The notes: a model not told the origin generated them from the sequence alone. A stretch of 64,000 bases of DNA from Deuterostichococcus epilithicus (GCA_033439295.1 JAVTLE010000014.1:2356001-2420000); one strand, 5' to 3'; shown: positions 40,746 to 52,375, numbered from the stretch's first letter. A program made the numbers and translations.

Positions 40746-41064
40746 TCTCGGGCCGTTGAACTGGGTACTGATCCCAAAGCTGTATGCAGCGCCAGCTTGC
40801 GATTGCCCGAACAGGTCCGCCCTCGCGTGCCGACTGTATTCACCACCTGCAAACTTCAAGCAAATGGCTTTCAAAGGCATACATTCCATGCACAGCGAAC
40901 AATTCAATATCATTACTTTCTCTCATTGGTCGCAGCAGGCTGCTGTTTGCTGCGCTGTCTGCCGCTCTGCTGCGAGGCTACCGAGCACTGCATCGACAGC
41001 GTCGTGCGCGGCCAGCTTTCTTGGCCGCTAGAGACCTTTCTTTAGCCTAGCGTGGCGTTTTAAG
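40746..41064. promoter_or_regulatory. Divergent promoter region, codanin-like / uS11m
   Basis: Only 319 bases separate the two start codons, so promoters and 5' UTRs of both genes must fit here. The + strand contains TTGGCCGCTAG and GCGTTTTAAGATGCG just before the uS11m start. No standard core motif is evident. Confidence 0.5.
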
Positions 41065-42115
41065 ATGCGACGTGGTCTCGCAGACGGAGTGCGATGCCTG
41101 AGCCGGGCCCTCGGGCAGATGGAAACAGCCGCGGCATCCGGCTGCGGCACAGTCGTTCGCGCCGCCAGCTTCAGTCCGGCGTCTGTGCTGCAGGCTAGCG
41201 CGTCAGATAGCCACCTTACAGCCAGCACAGCGACGGCCAGCGCCGCTGGCATTCTGCGGCCCTCTGCGGCAGCGGCAGCGCAGCCCGCTACCGCCGTGCC
41301 GCTTGTGGCGATGGCTCTTGCCCAGCAGCAAAGCCGCAACGCCACCACCAGCACCGGGGCACAGGCCCAGGTGATCCGGGAGGCAGCGAAGCGCGCGCAA
41401 TTTGCAGGGAGGCCTCCGGCGGTGTCCCAGACGATGCTGCCGGGGATTGTGCACATCCAGAGCAGCCGCAACAACACCATCCTCACACTCACGGACGAGG
41501 CCGGCAATACCAAAGCCTGGTGAGCTGTCCGAATGTGCTCGAGTGAGCAGTCCCATGACCCAGTCATGCAGAGGATTGCAGAGTCAACTATTGTGTATTC
41601 GGCGATTAGAGTCACCAGAGTCTTGAGCTCTGCTTCTGCTCTCATTGGCATGATGCATTCAGCCGTGTTCCCAGCCCTCTCCATCTTTCAGCATTCGCCA
41701 TCCGCCGCCATCTGGTTCCCTGTGCGGGCTGCAGGGCGTCGGCGGGCGCGCTGGGTTTCAAAAATGCCCGCAAGTGCACCAGCTATGCGGCAGAGGCGGC
41801 TGCCGAGAAGCTTGCGGGCGACGCACGGCGGCTGGGCATCGGTCAGGTGCCCTTCGTGTGCTCTTTCTTGCATAAGCAACCAGATGTGCGGGTTCTGGCA
41901 ACACCTTCATAGGACGAAGGATGAAGCATATCCAGAGCGACTGACAGGTGAAGCCATCATTCGTGCAGGTGCAGCTGCGCGTCAGGGGGCTGGGTCAGGG
42001 CAAGCAGTCGTCCATAAAGACGCTGCACGCCAACGGCTTGGTCATTACCAGCATCCAGGAGTGCACGCCGCTGCCGCACAATGGGTGCCGGCCGCCGAAG
42101 AAACGGCGGATCTGA
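41065..42115 (+). CDS. Mitochondrial ribosomal protein uS11m
   Basis: Small-subunit ribosomal protein S11, predicted mitochondrial. The ATG at 41065 opens a basic, Arg/Ser/Ala-rich leader ([18 protein letters not shown]) suited to import. The S11 domain begins with [20 protein letters not shown] (about 41443), then [20 protein letters not shown] across the intron 41521-41725 or so, and [18 protein letters not shown] (about 41790). The last exon, after the acceptor near 41967, reads [20 protein letters not shown] and [17 protein letters not shown], with stop at 42115. The [12 protein letters not shown] end is diagnostic of the bacterial/organellar S11 type. The leader is longer than in bacteria (about 120 residues) and Ala/Thr-rich. 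It converges on COX6A. Confidence 0.92.
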
Positions 42116-42567
42116 CCATATGTCAGGACAACGCTCATGAGCTGCGGCTGTGTCCTTCGTTACGATGCCGGAAGTGTTCAGACTCCCGGTAATGTTAAGT
42201 GCACACAATGTGCATGGCTTGGAGGATGCAACAATTGATTGACACGATGGATGCGTGCAATTGTCCACCTGGACAGCTCAGGTCATGAAAGATGCTGTCA
42301 GATCATCCTTCAAATTGAACTTGTATGCTTCGAAGCATCGAGTGCGCATCCGTTGCAGATGAGACCCAGGCTATGCAGCGGAAGGCAAGGGGCAACAGCA
42401 TCTCTGCATTGGGAAACTGCGCTCGTCTTTCAGTTACATGCAGCTTGCAACATCTCGGAAGCTCCTCGTCGAGTCGAGCTCAACCCATGCGCTACTCGAT
42501 GGATCAAAAGTGGCAGACAGTGAAGCCCTCAGAAAAACAACGCAGCCTGCCTACAAACGTTGTTCTC
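42116..42567. other. Convergent intergenic region, no gene recognised
   Basis: About 450 bases between the uS11m stop and the COX6A stop, taken as two 3' UTRs. No motif-bearing open frame was seen. Confidence 0.5.
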
Positions 42568-43324
42568 TCACTCCTCGTGCTCCTCACAGTGCTCAAAGAG
42601 GCCGCAGTCGCCCCAGGGGAAGGACTTGCTGCGAATGTGCATGTAGGGGTACACCGGCTTGTCCTGCATATTCGAAGACTCAGTCAGCTCGAGCCTCTGC
42701 CGAATCTCTAACGATGTGGCTGATGCAGGCAATACTTCACGAGGTGCTCGGCACATTGCCGCCGTGAGCAAGAGGTTCTGCTGCTTACGCGGTTGTCTCT
42801 CTGCCGGACCTCGTCAGATTCAGTTTGAGCTACTCACGTCGTGGTGCTCATGGCCCTCCTCGTTCAGCAGCGTCCACACGGCAAAAATGATTGAGCCGGG
42901 GACCGCCAGGTAGGTGATGTTTCTGCGAGGGAACCACCCAGCTTAATCACTGTTGATCCGCCTTCTGTAATACGCTGGGCCGTGGTCGACTGGTACTGCC
43001 ATGAACCTCGTTCGCATGCCATCAGCGTTCAACGTGGCTCAGTAAGCCACTGCGTCCTGCATGGCGCGACCTCGCAGGACATGAACGTTCAATCAGCAAC
43101 AGGCAGCGGCCAACGGTCGCCAAGATGATGCATGAAACACTTGCGGAGGCAACTGGGCTGTGATCGTCCGCCTTCACCTGCAGCGCAGTAGCTCACCTCC
43201 ACTTGCTCATTTCGCCAACACTCTCCTCGATGGAGTGACCGCCGGACATCTGGCGCGTCTGACCGCGAGCTGCTGCCGAACGAAGCTGTGCCATCTGCCT
43301 GCCAGCGCGCAGGGCCGCCTGCAT
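42568..43324 (-). CDS. COX6A: Cytochrome c oxidase subunit 6a
   Basis: Small inner-membrane subunit of mitochondrial complex IV. It has three exons on the minus strand. The first, ATG at 43324, is MQAALRAGRQMAQLRSAAAR, an import leader, followed by GQTRQMSGGHSIEESVGEMS and KWR. The second (about 42918-42838) is ITYLAVPGSIIFAVWTLLNE with EGHEHHD, the single membrane span and His-rich end. The third (about 42674-42568) is DKPVYPYMHIRSKSFPWGDC and then GLFEHCEEHEE. The YPYMHIR...FPWGxxGLF block is the family signature, and the total length is normal. An upstream in-frame ATG near 43381 exists but gives a poorer leader. Confidence 0.93.
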
Positions 43325-43842
43325 AATTGCCAACCTCAGGGCTCTGTAACACGTGCGATTGGGGGTCCCGAATGGCAGCAAGATGCCGTGCCACAGCAGT
43401 GAGGTCGGGTCAACGCAAGACGAACGCAGCGGCTTGGCTTGACATAAGTCGCTGGACTTTGCCTGGGGTCCAGGCTCCTGGGCGATCGAAGGTTGGCTCG
43501 GAAGAAGGGGGGGTAAGAAGGGTTCCCGAGGCAGGTTGGTCCTTCCGCTCCTTCCAACCTCTCAGAGCCACAAGGCGTAGGAACAGGACACACCCAATAG
43601 GCAAATCGTTCCTTTCCTTCCAAAGCACTCCCTTCCACAAGATATTGGCAATGTCGCTTGTAGGCAGATTGTAGTCCTCCGGCCGCCTTCCTGCCGCAAA
43701 AGCAGGCCTAATCCAATTACGATGATTTCTCGTGCGCTACACGCTTAAATCCACGACGAGGCTGTCTTGGAGGGCGCTGCTGCCGATGGAAACGGGATTA
43801 GTGGGGGCGCCATTGACACAAATGTGGCTCCGAGAGTGCCGG
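43325..43842. other. Spacer between coilin and COX6A
   Basis: About 520 bases holding the coilin 3' UTR and the COX6A promoter. It contains purine/pyrimidine tracts and a small perfect hairpin (AGGTTGG ... CCAACCT, 14-base loop, about 43533-43560). No gene was seen. Confidence 0.5.
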
Positions 43843-46800
43843 TCAAGAAGCGGGCGGCCCAGCCGCATTTTCTGTGCCCTCAGCACGCAGCTGCCTCAGG
43901 ACTGCGCCCATGGCCGAGTGCCGGATGCCGCCACGAGGTGGGACAGCGCCTCGGGTCATCTTTTTGCCAGACGGCCCGGGCTGCTTGGCGGCAGCGGCAC
44001 CCGCGGCGGCTGCTGGCTTTGCAGCTGGGCCGCCACTTGCAGGCGATGCAGTCGCTGTGTCTGATGCACTTGCCGGGGGCGCCTCCGAAGCTGTGGTCCC
44101 ATGCACGGCCGCGGGTGCAGCAGCGGGGCTGCCGCCGGACGCTGCAGCCGCGAGCTCAGCCCTCCGCCTCTGCAGCTGCCGAGAGATCTCGCTCCAATCG
44201 CTCAGCGCCGGCACCGATCGGCCTGTGAGAGGACATGGCCGCAGTTCAGCATGTGCTGGAATTGGCTCGGGAGTTCCATTCGGAAAGCACTCGCAGCTCT
44301 CGATCTCCGCACAAGCAGGGTGCCGACTCCGGGAGGCCTGAATGTTCGCAGCCCGGCTTGAACGGCTCACCTGGAGCGCCGTTGGCGGCGGGGCGGGGCG
44401 GCGGCCCGCCAGTCGTCGGCCGTGGCGGCNCCNGCGCGCCAGGTCGTGCAGCCGGCGGCGTCGCCACACCGCGGGGCGTCTCAGACAGCGCCCGCACCNT
44501 CGAGNCGTCGCCCGCCGCTGCCGTCCAGCCGGCAGGCCGCGCCGGCGGCGGCGGCAGCGACAGCGGCGAGCAGCCCGCGCTGCCGTGCGCGGGCGTGTGC
44601 GTCCCGTTCTGGAGGGCCGCACTGCCTGCGGCGGCGGCTGGGGCTGGGCTACGCTGCGCCGACGGCGAGTCGAAGGACAGTGTCACCGTGATGGCGGCCA
44701 CCTCCGCGAGGCTGGCAAAGCCGACCGTCAGGCTGCCGTCCTCACCATACTCCGTCTGCGGCTCTGCATCGGCAGCAGCATTCTGTCAGCACCATTCTCG
44801 CAAGCCTGGCTGTGTCCTCCTCAGACTCCCTTGCTCCATGCTGGCATCACATGGCTTGGTGAAGTCCTTGGCGCCTGAGCAACACCTGGCTTCACAGACA
44901 CTGAACAGGGCTTCGAAAACACTAAACTAAACTGGCAGCACCTGATGCACTCATCAATCGGCATGCAAATCAGCATGCGGAGGGACGGTTTAGAAGGCGG
45001 AGATATCTGCCAGCTGGGCACCTTCGCCGGCCTCCTCCAGAGCCGCCAGGTACTGGTAGTAGTCGCAGCCCTCTGCCCGCGACCGCTCAGCCCACACAGG
45101 GTGGATGCCCGGCTGCGGCCACGGCTCCAGGGTGACCTGCTGGCTGGCCTGCTCGTAGGCCGTCACCTTGCCCTGACGTCGCGCTGACAGCTGCGCACAG
45201 AAATCAACATGTGCCTCGTCAGGTCTTTCGGACCGAGTTGCCTCCAGAGCACGGTGCTTTGCTCAAAGTGCTGCTGACGGCTTTGATGTGTTGCCTTGAA
45301 AAAGCAACAGAAGCTACAGATGCGTACAGAAGCAAGGGGGTGTGCGCCATGGGATGGGGCTTGGGATGCGTCATCACAGCAGTGGGCCGCTGCTCACTGG
45401 GGGGCGAACCTCTGAGCAAGCAAAGCAACTCATGCTGCAGGCAGCTGTCGAGGCGCACCTGGGGCGTGAAGTCGTCACCGATCTCCAGCAGGCGGTAGGT
45501 CAGGATGTCGCCCGCCTGCGGCTTGCCCGACAGTGGCTGCAGCCGGGAGGCGTCAACGAGCGGCAGGGGCCTTGGCCGGTCGTCTACCTGCACATGGACT
45601 TGCACTGTGGAGCAGCTGCTGGCCGACACTGCGGGCCAACGACACGCCCGTGTATTTGCAAGGCGGACATGGATGCAGCCCACAGGTGCATCTCCAGCAA
45701 TTGGCACGGCGGCAGTGCAGCGTGCCTGTGCGGGGCTGATGGCGATTGCCGACACCGCATGCCGTTGGCCGGCGCGCTTCTGGCGCCGGTCGTGCTGCCG
45801 GCTGTAGTCCCACGGCTGTGAGTTGTATCCGGCTCCAGCGCCCTGAGCCGCTGCTTGCTGTGCGGCGCTATAGGCTGCCTGCTGCGCCACTGCCGCGCCT
45901 GCTGCGCCGCCGCCTGCAGCTTGTGCCTGTCGCGCGCGTGACTCGTCGTCTGAGTCGCCAAAGTGGATGTGGCCCTGCTGCGCGGCGGCGGCTGCCGCTG
46001 GGGCCCGGTGCGCCACGGGTGTCTGCGGCTGCGGCTGCGGCTGAGGCTGAGGCTGAGGCTGCGGCTGCGACTGCGGCTGCGGTTGTGACTGCGCGGCGAC
46101 GGCGGGCGCCGAGACGGCCCTCGCAGCCTGGCTGCTGCAGGTCCAGGCAGACGCAGGCAGGACTGAGCACATGCCAAGCCTCGTGTCGCCTGCTGTCCAG
46201 GTGCAACATCCTCTGCATACAGACCGACAGGCAGCAGACGAGATCAACCCGCATGCAAGTGCGAAGATGCCAAACACCACCTGGTGGCTGCAGCGGGCGC
46301 GGCGGCGGCGGCAATGCTTGGAGCCGAGTTGCTCTTGCCCGCGGGAGGAGCTGTGCCATTGGCGGCGGGCTTGGAGCCCGGCAGCACGCCCTCGCGCCGC
46401 AGCCGTCGCTTGACGGCTTTCCTGCGCGCGTTCCTGCTGGGCTTCTTGATTGCTGCCGCCGCTGCCGCCGCCGCTCTGGACGGCGCTGGGGCAGGCTTTA
46501 CGGGCTCCTCTTCCTCATCTGTCGATTTGCAGAGAAAAGTCCTTGTTGCAGGAACCGATGACTGATGCGCAGCAGCTTGGCTATCAGCAAGCAGGATGCA
46601 TCAGCTCTTCAATTGTTTGACAGTACGATGGTCCTCCTCAAAACACACGAATTCACCTGAGGAGGAATCCTCCTCTGATGACGACTCCTCTGAGGACGGT
46701 TCCTCAGTGGAGGAAGACTCCTCGGACGACGAATCCTCGGATGAGGTGTCCGCCGCTGCGGACGCCGCCGCCGCTGTGGGCGCCGCCGCCGCCGTTGCCG

Positions 46801-47401
46801 CCACCACTGGCTTCTTTGGGGGCCGGGCTTGCTGTGCGGGCGCCGCCGCCTTGCGCTTGCGGGAGGCCTGCCCGGCAGCGGCTGAAGGCGGCGCCACGAG
46901 TGCCAGCACCGGCGCTTTGCCTCTGACGGCGGCCGTGGCGGCCACGTTCCTGGTGGCCGCCTTGCCCTGAGGCCTGGGGACGCGCTGCACCTTCACCAGA
47001 TCGCCGTCGCGAATGACGCCGGCGCCGCTGCTCGGCAGCACGGCAAAGCCGTCCATGACCAGCTGCAGCTCATCCTCACTTGCAACGGAGAGGCCAAACT
47101 CCTCGGCGATGGCCGCCGCGAGGTCGCAGGCCGTTGCAAGACCGGCGGGCGGCTGGAACCTGCGTTCGAGCATGTGTGCACTGTACGGACATGAAGCAAC
47201 ATGAGCAGTCGGCGGCTGGCGTAGTTTGCTGTGCGCCTGCATGGGGCAAGACCCGCCTCTGGAGCCCTGCATTGACTATGCGATGCAGCCTATTGCCTTT
47301 CAATCTACTCACCAGCATCGGTGCATGGGTGCGTGCTTTGGCGGCAGCACGGCCTTAGTGAACTCCAGCCGCAGCCGCAGCGGTGCATCTACCGAGGCCA
47401 T
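43843..47401 (-). CDS. Coilin (Cajal body scaffold)
   Basis: Nuclear scaffold of Cajal bodies. Exon 1 (ATG at 47401) reads MASVDAPLRLRLEFTKAVLP and ends in HRCW, the coilin ubiquitin-like fold. Exon 2 gives EFGLSVASEDELQLVMDGFA and VIRDGDLVKVQR (about 47110-46985), then an acidic Ser/Glu run (about 46750-46660). The next has KKPSRNARRKAVKRRLRR (about 46450-46395), the basic nuclear-localisation region. A Pro-Gln repeat (about 46085-46020) precedes GHIHFGDSDDE. The Tudor-like C-terminal domain follows: GKPQAGDILTYRLLEIGDDF (about 45530-45465), VTLEPWPQPGIHPVWAER (about 45145-45090), then EYGEDGSLTVGFASLAEV (about 44750-44697), DWSEISRQLQRRRAEL (about 44195-44150) and RGGIRHSAMGAVLRQLRAEG, with stop at 43843. 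An in-frame stop at 44990 would follow only if an intron there were not removed. Ambiguous bases at 44430, 44433, 44499 and 44505 fall in a Pro/Ala-rich exon. Confidence 0.87.
46021..46094 (-). repeat. Hexanucleotide repeat coding for Pro-Gln units in coilin
   Basis: On the + strand GGCTGC, GGCTGA and GACTGC variants alternate. On the coding minus strand this gives a run of about twelve Gln-Pro or Gln-Ser pairs. Such a tract may vary in length between strains. Confidence 0.85.
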
Positions 47402-47861
47402 GTTTTCCGGTGCTGTACCCTCCAAGCTTGGTCGGTACTAGCTGCGCTGCATCAACTCATCTGCGAAGCTGCTGCGAGGATCAAATAAAAGCTGTGGACG
47501 TTGGTTGGGCCGAGCAGCAATCACCGCAACGATTCACGAGCGATGGCATTGGCAGCACTGCGAATCAGGCGTAGCGCAGGCTATAGTTGTGCAAAGGACG
47601 ATGATCGTGCGACGAAGTGAGCAACGATGCACTGGTCGCAGCAAATTTGGCAGCTGGAAGGCAAGCTCAACAGAGATCGCGAGATGCAGGCCCTTTAGAG
47701 CCATGCAGCTGCCATTTCAGTGTTAACATTGCCATCTTCTGACACAGTAGACATTAGCTGCGCAATTGCAGACGCCAAACCGATAGAATCAGCACTCCGT
47801 CTTGCGCGCCATCTAGACTGCCAGCTGCAAGGCACGCAGGTCAGGCAACCCTGTGCAAGGC
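47402..47861. other. Divergent intergenic region, coilin / arogenate dehydrogenase
   Basis: 460 bases between two head-to-head start codons. It holds both promoters and 5' UTRs. No named motif was recognised. Confidence 0.5.
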
Positions 47862-50129
47862 ATGACGGCGGCACCGACGCTTGCCAGCACCGGTTGTCGT
47901 CGCGGGACCGTGCTGCCAGCCTGTGGCGGACTCCACTCGCCGCCGCACGCCGCCGCGCGGCTCCTGCGCCGCAGCGGTCAGCAGCAACTAGCCCAGAGGC
48001 CGGTGCTCAGAGTGGGCCGATCGATGTCAGGTGTGAGACGCTGCGATTTGCACTCGTCTCCGCCACGCGTGCATTCTCAGAGAAGGTGCCGATCCCACAA
48101 ACCTCGTCTTCATGTGCAGTGGACGTCAGGGCCCTCGACGCCGCAATGCCGTTCGACTTCGAGCACAAGGCGCAGGCGCGCCTGGCCAAGGCCAAGCAAC
48201 TGACCATAGGCCTCGTGGGCTTCGGCACTTTCGGCCAGTTTCTCGCCCGCCGCCTCGTCCAGGCGGGCCACAAGGTGCCGCCCTCTGGCCCACCAGCAAT
48301 GTCATCTTTACTACGCCAACCCCCGTCATGTTTGCTGCGCTGCTGCCACTGAGAGGAAAAGGTCATCTGGAGTGAGCAGCAGTGTAGTCGCTGCACCAGC
48401 CCGTTCCGCCGACCGCCGAGCCGCGCCCCTCCGCAGGTGATGGCCACATCGAGGGGGGACTACTCCGCCGAGGCGGCGCGCATCGGCGTGCACTTCTGCG
48501 GCGACCCGGACGACTTCTGCGAGGAGCACCCGGACGTGGTGGTGCTGGCCACGTCCATCACATCAACGGAGGCGGTGCTGAAGTCGCTGCCGCTGACGCG
48601 GCTCAAGCGCAGCACGCTCTTTGTGGACGTGCTCTCCGTGAAGGAGTTTCCCAAGAAGCTCTTCCTCAGCATGCTGCCGCCGGAGGTGAGCAAGCAGCAC
48701 ACAAAGTGAACTGTGTTGCAGTTTGCCCATCCCGTACCCCTTGGCTGCATGATGGAAGCTCACAGGCTGAGCTCCTGCACAACAGAAGCTCAGCCTGTGA
48801 GCACTGGTCCAGTTCAGAGGACCGGTGGAGTGATGTTTGCTCCTGGAAACGCAGGTGGACATCCTGTGCACGCACCCCATGTTCGGGCCAGACAGCGGCA
48901 AGGCCAGCTGGGCTGGCCTCAAGTTCATGTACGAGAAGGTGCGCATTGGCTCTGGTGAGCGGCGGCAACGCCGCGTCGACCAGTTCCTGGAGGTGCGCCG
49001 TCAATGTGTCACCCCCCTTCGCACACCCATCCCGTTGTAAAGGGCCCAATCCATGTGACACACATACTTCCTTTGATTCCTGCACCATTCAATGCACCTT
49101 CATAATTAGGATGCTAATATCGACGCGGCGGCTGCCCTCCCGGCTGGCTCACGAGATCGCAGAACATGCAGCTGGATCACAGGAGTGCGAGCAGGTTTCT
49201 GAGCCATGTTCGGTCGCTGCCGTGCACGCAGTTCTTTCAGAACCAGGGGTGCGACATGGAGGAGATGAGCTGCGAGAAGCATGACGAGCTGGCATCGCGC
49301 ACGCAGTTCATTACGCACACCATCGGCCGTGTGCTTGGCGCCATGGACCTCCAGGTGCTACCAGTTGCAGTGCAAAGGCATGAAATGGTGCGTGAAATGG
49401 TAGCTTCCTCCCTGTCGATGTTGCATGGTCCGGCCGCCTTTCCAAAGAGGATTGCATCTGTCCACTGGCAACATTTGCTTCCGCACAGCATTACTGTTCC
49501 TAGCAGCTGCTGACACCTGTACCGCATGTGCGGGCGCGCACAGGGGACGTCAATCGACACGCGTGGCTTCCGATCGCTGCTGGACCTGGTGGACAATACC
49601 AATCACGACTCCTTCGACCTGTACTATGGCCTCTTTATGTACAATCAGGTGCGGCAGCCGTGCCAGTTAAGTAGTGTTGAGGGGGCCGTGCCAGTAAGGC
49701 AGGAGACTCGGCCTGCTGCGATGTGCACTGTAAGCGTCTTGCTGTCCAACCTGAAATATTGAGGCAAGATAGCAGGTCGGCCGCATGTGGCCTTCGGCTG
49801 AGCTGCTGAAGGTGAGGGATCAACACGCGCAGAATGCGACGGAGGAGCTGGCGCGTCTGGAACAGTGCTTCGACTATGTCAAGAAGCAGCTCTTCGACCG
49901 CATGCACAACACGGTGCGGCAGCAGCTGTTTCATGCCGGGGGCGGGCCGCCGCTGCTGGGCACCCCCAGCGGCGTTGGCCAGCCGGCAGTCAGCCCCGTC
50001 AAGCTGCTGCCCGAGCAGACGGCTACAAACGGGGGCGCCAGCGTCGCAGCCACGGGCGGTCAGGAGGGCGGCAACCCGCAGAAGCAGCTGCAGCTCAATG
50101 GGTCGCAAGGCACCGTGTCACGGTTGTGA
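47862..50129 (+). CDS. Arogenate dehydrogenase, chloroplast (TyrA-like)
   Basis: NADP-dependent enzyme for the last step of tyrosine synthesis in the plastid. The ATG at 47862 opens a Ser/Arg-rich transit peptide (MTAAPTLASTGCRRGTVLPA). Exon 2 (from about 48121) carries MPFDFEHKAQARLAKAKQLT and the Rossmann motif GLVGFGTFGQFLA (GxGxxG). Exon 3 (about 48438-48685) has SRGDYS, CEEHPDVVVLATSITSTEAV and LFVDVLSVKEFPKKLF. Exon 4 (from 48855) has DILCTHPMFGPDSGK, the conserved HPMFGPxS site. Later exons give MSCEKHDELASRTQFITHTI (about 49264, with the family HD pair), TRGFRSLLDLVDNTNHDSFD (about 49560) and LEQCFDYVKKQLFDRMHNTV (about 49855). A Gly/Pro/Gln-rich tail beyond the usual end stops at 50129. 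It is a single-domain form, unlike the duplicated Arabidopsis TyrAAT1. Confidence 0.92.
48758..48802. repeat. Perfect 16-bp inverted repeat in an arogenate dehydrogenase intron
   Basis: GCTCACAGGCTGAGCT at 48758-48773 is exactly complementary to AGCTCAGCCTGTGAGC at 48787-48802, with a 13-base loop. It sits in the middle of the 169-base intron 48686-48854. Confidence 0.95.
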
Positions 50130-50550
50130 ACATCATCATGTGGTGCGTGACCGTGGCAGTTGGCGTGGGACGCGCATTGTGTGAGAGTGAGCAGGTAGGT
50201 AGATAGAGCAGAGGCATTCCTGAGACATCCGCTGTGCTTTCAAGCAACGGGAAGCTTCGGCAAACCAAGCCTATGGTCATCCCAACTTCACGCTTCAGTA
50301 TAGCCTCCGAAATTTGTGCATGACCGTCCTCTACCTAGCCAGACCCATCCACTTATGTGTCTGGAATGCTCGCCCTCGTCCAACCCTTGCCAAGTGGACC
50401 ATCCTTCTCTCCAGCCTTCACTAGTACCGCCGCATGCCGCGACACCGCTTACGGAAAAAATGCTGCTGGCTGCGACAAGTGCATCTGCAGGACGTTGCAG
50501 AAGGAAACCGGTGTGCTTGCCACAAGTTTTTGTCACCTCTGACCTAGCCC
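50130..50550. other. Convergent intergenic region, no gene recognised
   Basis: About 420 bases between the stops of arogenate dehydrogenase and RPB8, taken as 3' UTRs. Short open frames without motifs. Confidence 0.5.
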
Positions 50551-51373
50551 CTACGAGACCTTCCGTATGAGCAGGAAGATGAAGGTGTCTAGTTCCAAGA
50601 CCTCCAGCTTGTTTGCGTCCCCCACGATCTGCAGCAGCAGCCCGCCGAAGGATATGGTGACCTCCACCTTGGGCTGCCCGGCCTGTGATGTGTTGCGGAA
50701 TTTGAAGATCTTGCCGTGCATCACGTACTCGTACTTGTCCGAAAGCATTTCCTGCTTGTTGCTGCTGTGCAGCGTCTGCGCATGCACAGCAAGTCACCCC
50801 TCAGTCAGGCCATGTAGTCAGCTTGGGGAAGGGGCGCCTCAAGGCCACACATGCAGCAGTGAGTGTGCTCAAGTGCAGACGCCAAAACGAGCGACGGGTT
50901 CCATACGCTTTGCCAACCTAAAGTCTATCAAGCGTGATGTGCAGCAAAGGTCGTGCCTCATCGAAATGGCCGCTCATGGCGCTCTTGTCCATATTGAGTG
51001 TCGGCGACAGCGCTAGTGCGAACTTCTCTCCCACCTATGCACCAACGCAGCGGCTGAAAACTCAGTCTGTCTTGAGGTTTATCCAAGGCCACAGCAGAAT
51101 AGAACAGACGTTCACCCAACCTCCATGGGGTAGAGGTCTGTATTGACGTCGAGCAGCAGGTCCATCTCGAACAGATCGCCCTTGCCCTTCAGCCTTGACA
51201 CTGCACGCGACCACCAGACACTGATGAGATACATACAAAGCTTTTGCAGGTGTCAGAGGAGCCTTTGCAGGCTATGTGCAGCACGCACCCTTGTCGAATT
51301 TCTTGCCATCCGGGTCCTTGTCAAGCATTTCGAAGATGTCCTGGAGCACGATCGCATCGCGCCCCGTGTCCAT
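50551..51373 (-). CDS. RPB8: RNA polymerases I, II and III subunit RPABC3 (RPB8)
   Basis: Subunit shared by all three nuclear RNA polymerases. Four exons on the minus strand. Exon 1 (ATG at 51373) gives MDTGRDAIVLQDIFEMLDKD with PDGKKFDK. Exon 2 (about 51206-51124) gives VSRLKGKGDLFEMDLLLDVN with TDLYPMEV. Exon 3 (about 51040-50955) gives GEKFALALSPTLNMDKSAMS with GHFDE. Exon 4 (about 50785-50551) gives MLSDKYEYVMHGKIFKF, VTISFGGLLLQIVGDANKLE and LELDTFIFLLIRKVS, with stop at 50551. The order FEDIF..DxDPxGKKFD, DLxxDVNTDxYP, KYEYVMxGK and GGLLxxxxGDxNxL is the family pattern, and the length of about 145 residues is normal. The start could be a few codons different if an upstream exon exists. 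Confidence 0.92.
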
Positions 51374-52375
51374 GGCCTCGTCCTTATGTTTTCCCTGTCA
51401 AGCCCTAGTGCCTCAATCTCGCTTCAGCCACATATCTCGATCCACTTGCAGTGCGAGTTGATGGCTGCGCGACGTTGCTTCTGTCACGACACCGGCGGGT
51501 GGTAGGCGACTGCAGCGCAGCTGATCTGTTGTTGAGTCGATGAGCCGGTTTGCAGGTGTGCTAACGCGAGGTTGTGCGGCTGCACCTCGCGTTTTGTCGA
51601 GCTGCATGTCGGAAGCCGCCGCCAGAAAATAATCTGCGGTGCGAGGACCTGCTCGGCCGCGTGGTTAGCTACCGGGATTGGCACACCAATCTACTGTGCC
51701 CATGGTGGTCCGACAGGTCTGGGCACACTTCTGCCCCGATTGTGGGCCTGCAGCCATCCATCCTCACAGGCCCGCTGCCGTAGGCGTGCCTGCAGTTGCG
51801 CACGGAGGCAGGTCTCCCGAGCAGCACTGCCCTTGCCTGCAGTGCTGACCTGCAGCGTGCCTTTGAGCACTTGCGCACTCGATGGTTGAGCATTTGTCTG
51901 GTAGCTCTGGTGCTTTTGCAGTGGCACTGAAGCTTTGCCGATGGGCGACGCTTTGCAGCCAAGCAACGTGCATTTGCTCAGGTACAGACGTCGGCGATTT
52001 GATAACACTCACGTGCCTGTGTTAAACTTGCCTCATGAGCAACTCGAATCTCTGCGGCAGGTGACTGAGCAAATCTGCAGTAGGCATCTAGAGCTTGCTC
52101 GCAATTGCGGCAGCGATCCTGAAGATATATACAAAATGCTGATACCGAAGGCAGCGCTGCACAAAGGGGAAGCACGCAGACTACGTTCGACTTGCAGCTC
52201 CAGCCGCACCGCGCCTGAAGGTACACTTAAAAACGCCATCCAGCGCCGGGCACTGCCGCTCCGCGTGCTTCAGAGCCTGCGTCCGCAAGAGGCTGTTGTC
52301 ACGGAGCAAGTAGCCTCACCACCCCTGCACGTGTGCAGCTTGCACGCTGCCATGGAGAAACTCAGCTGGCCACCA
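51374..52375. other. Spacer between the phospholipase and RPB8, no gene accepted
   Basis: About 1 kb holding the phospholipase 3' UTR and the RPB8 promoter. A + strand open frame of 160 codons (51935-52417) runs across it and into the antisense of the phospholipase last exon. It has no family motif and mixed codon use, so I do not call it a gene. Confidence 0.45.

Noticed and set aside
43410-43640. 76-100 codon minus-strand frames upstream of COX6A
   Set aside because: No motif. They overlap purine/pyrimidine tracts and lie in the expected COX6A promoter.
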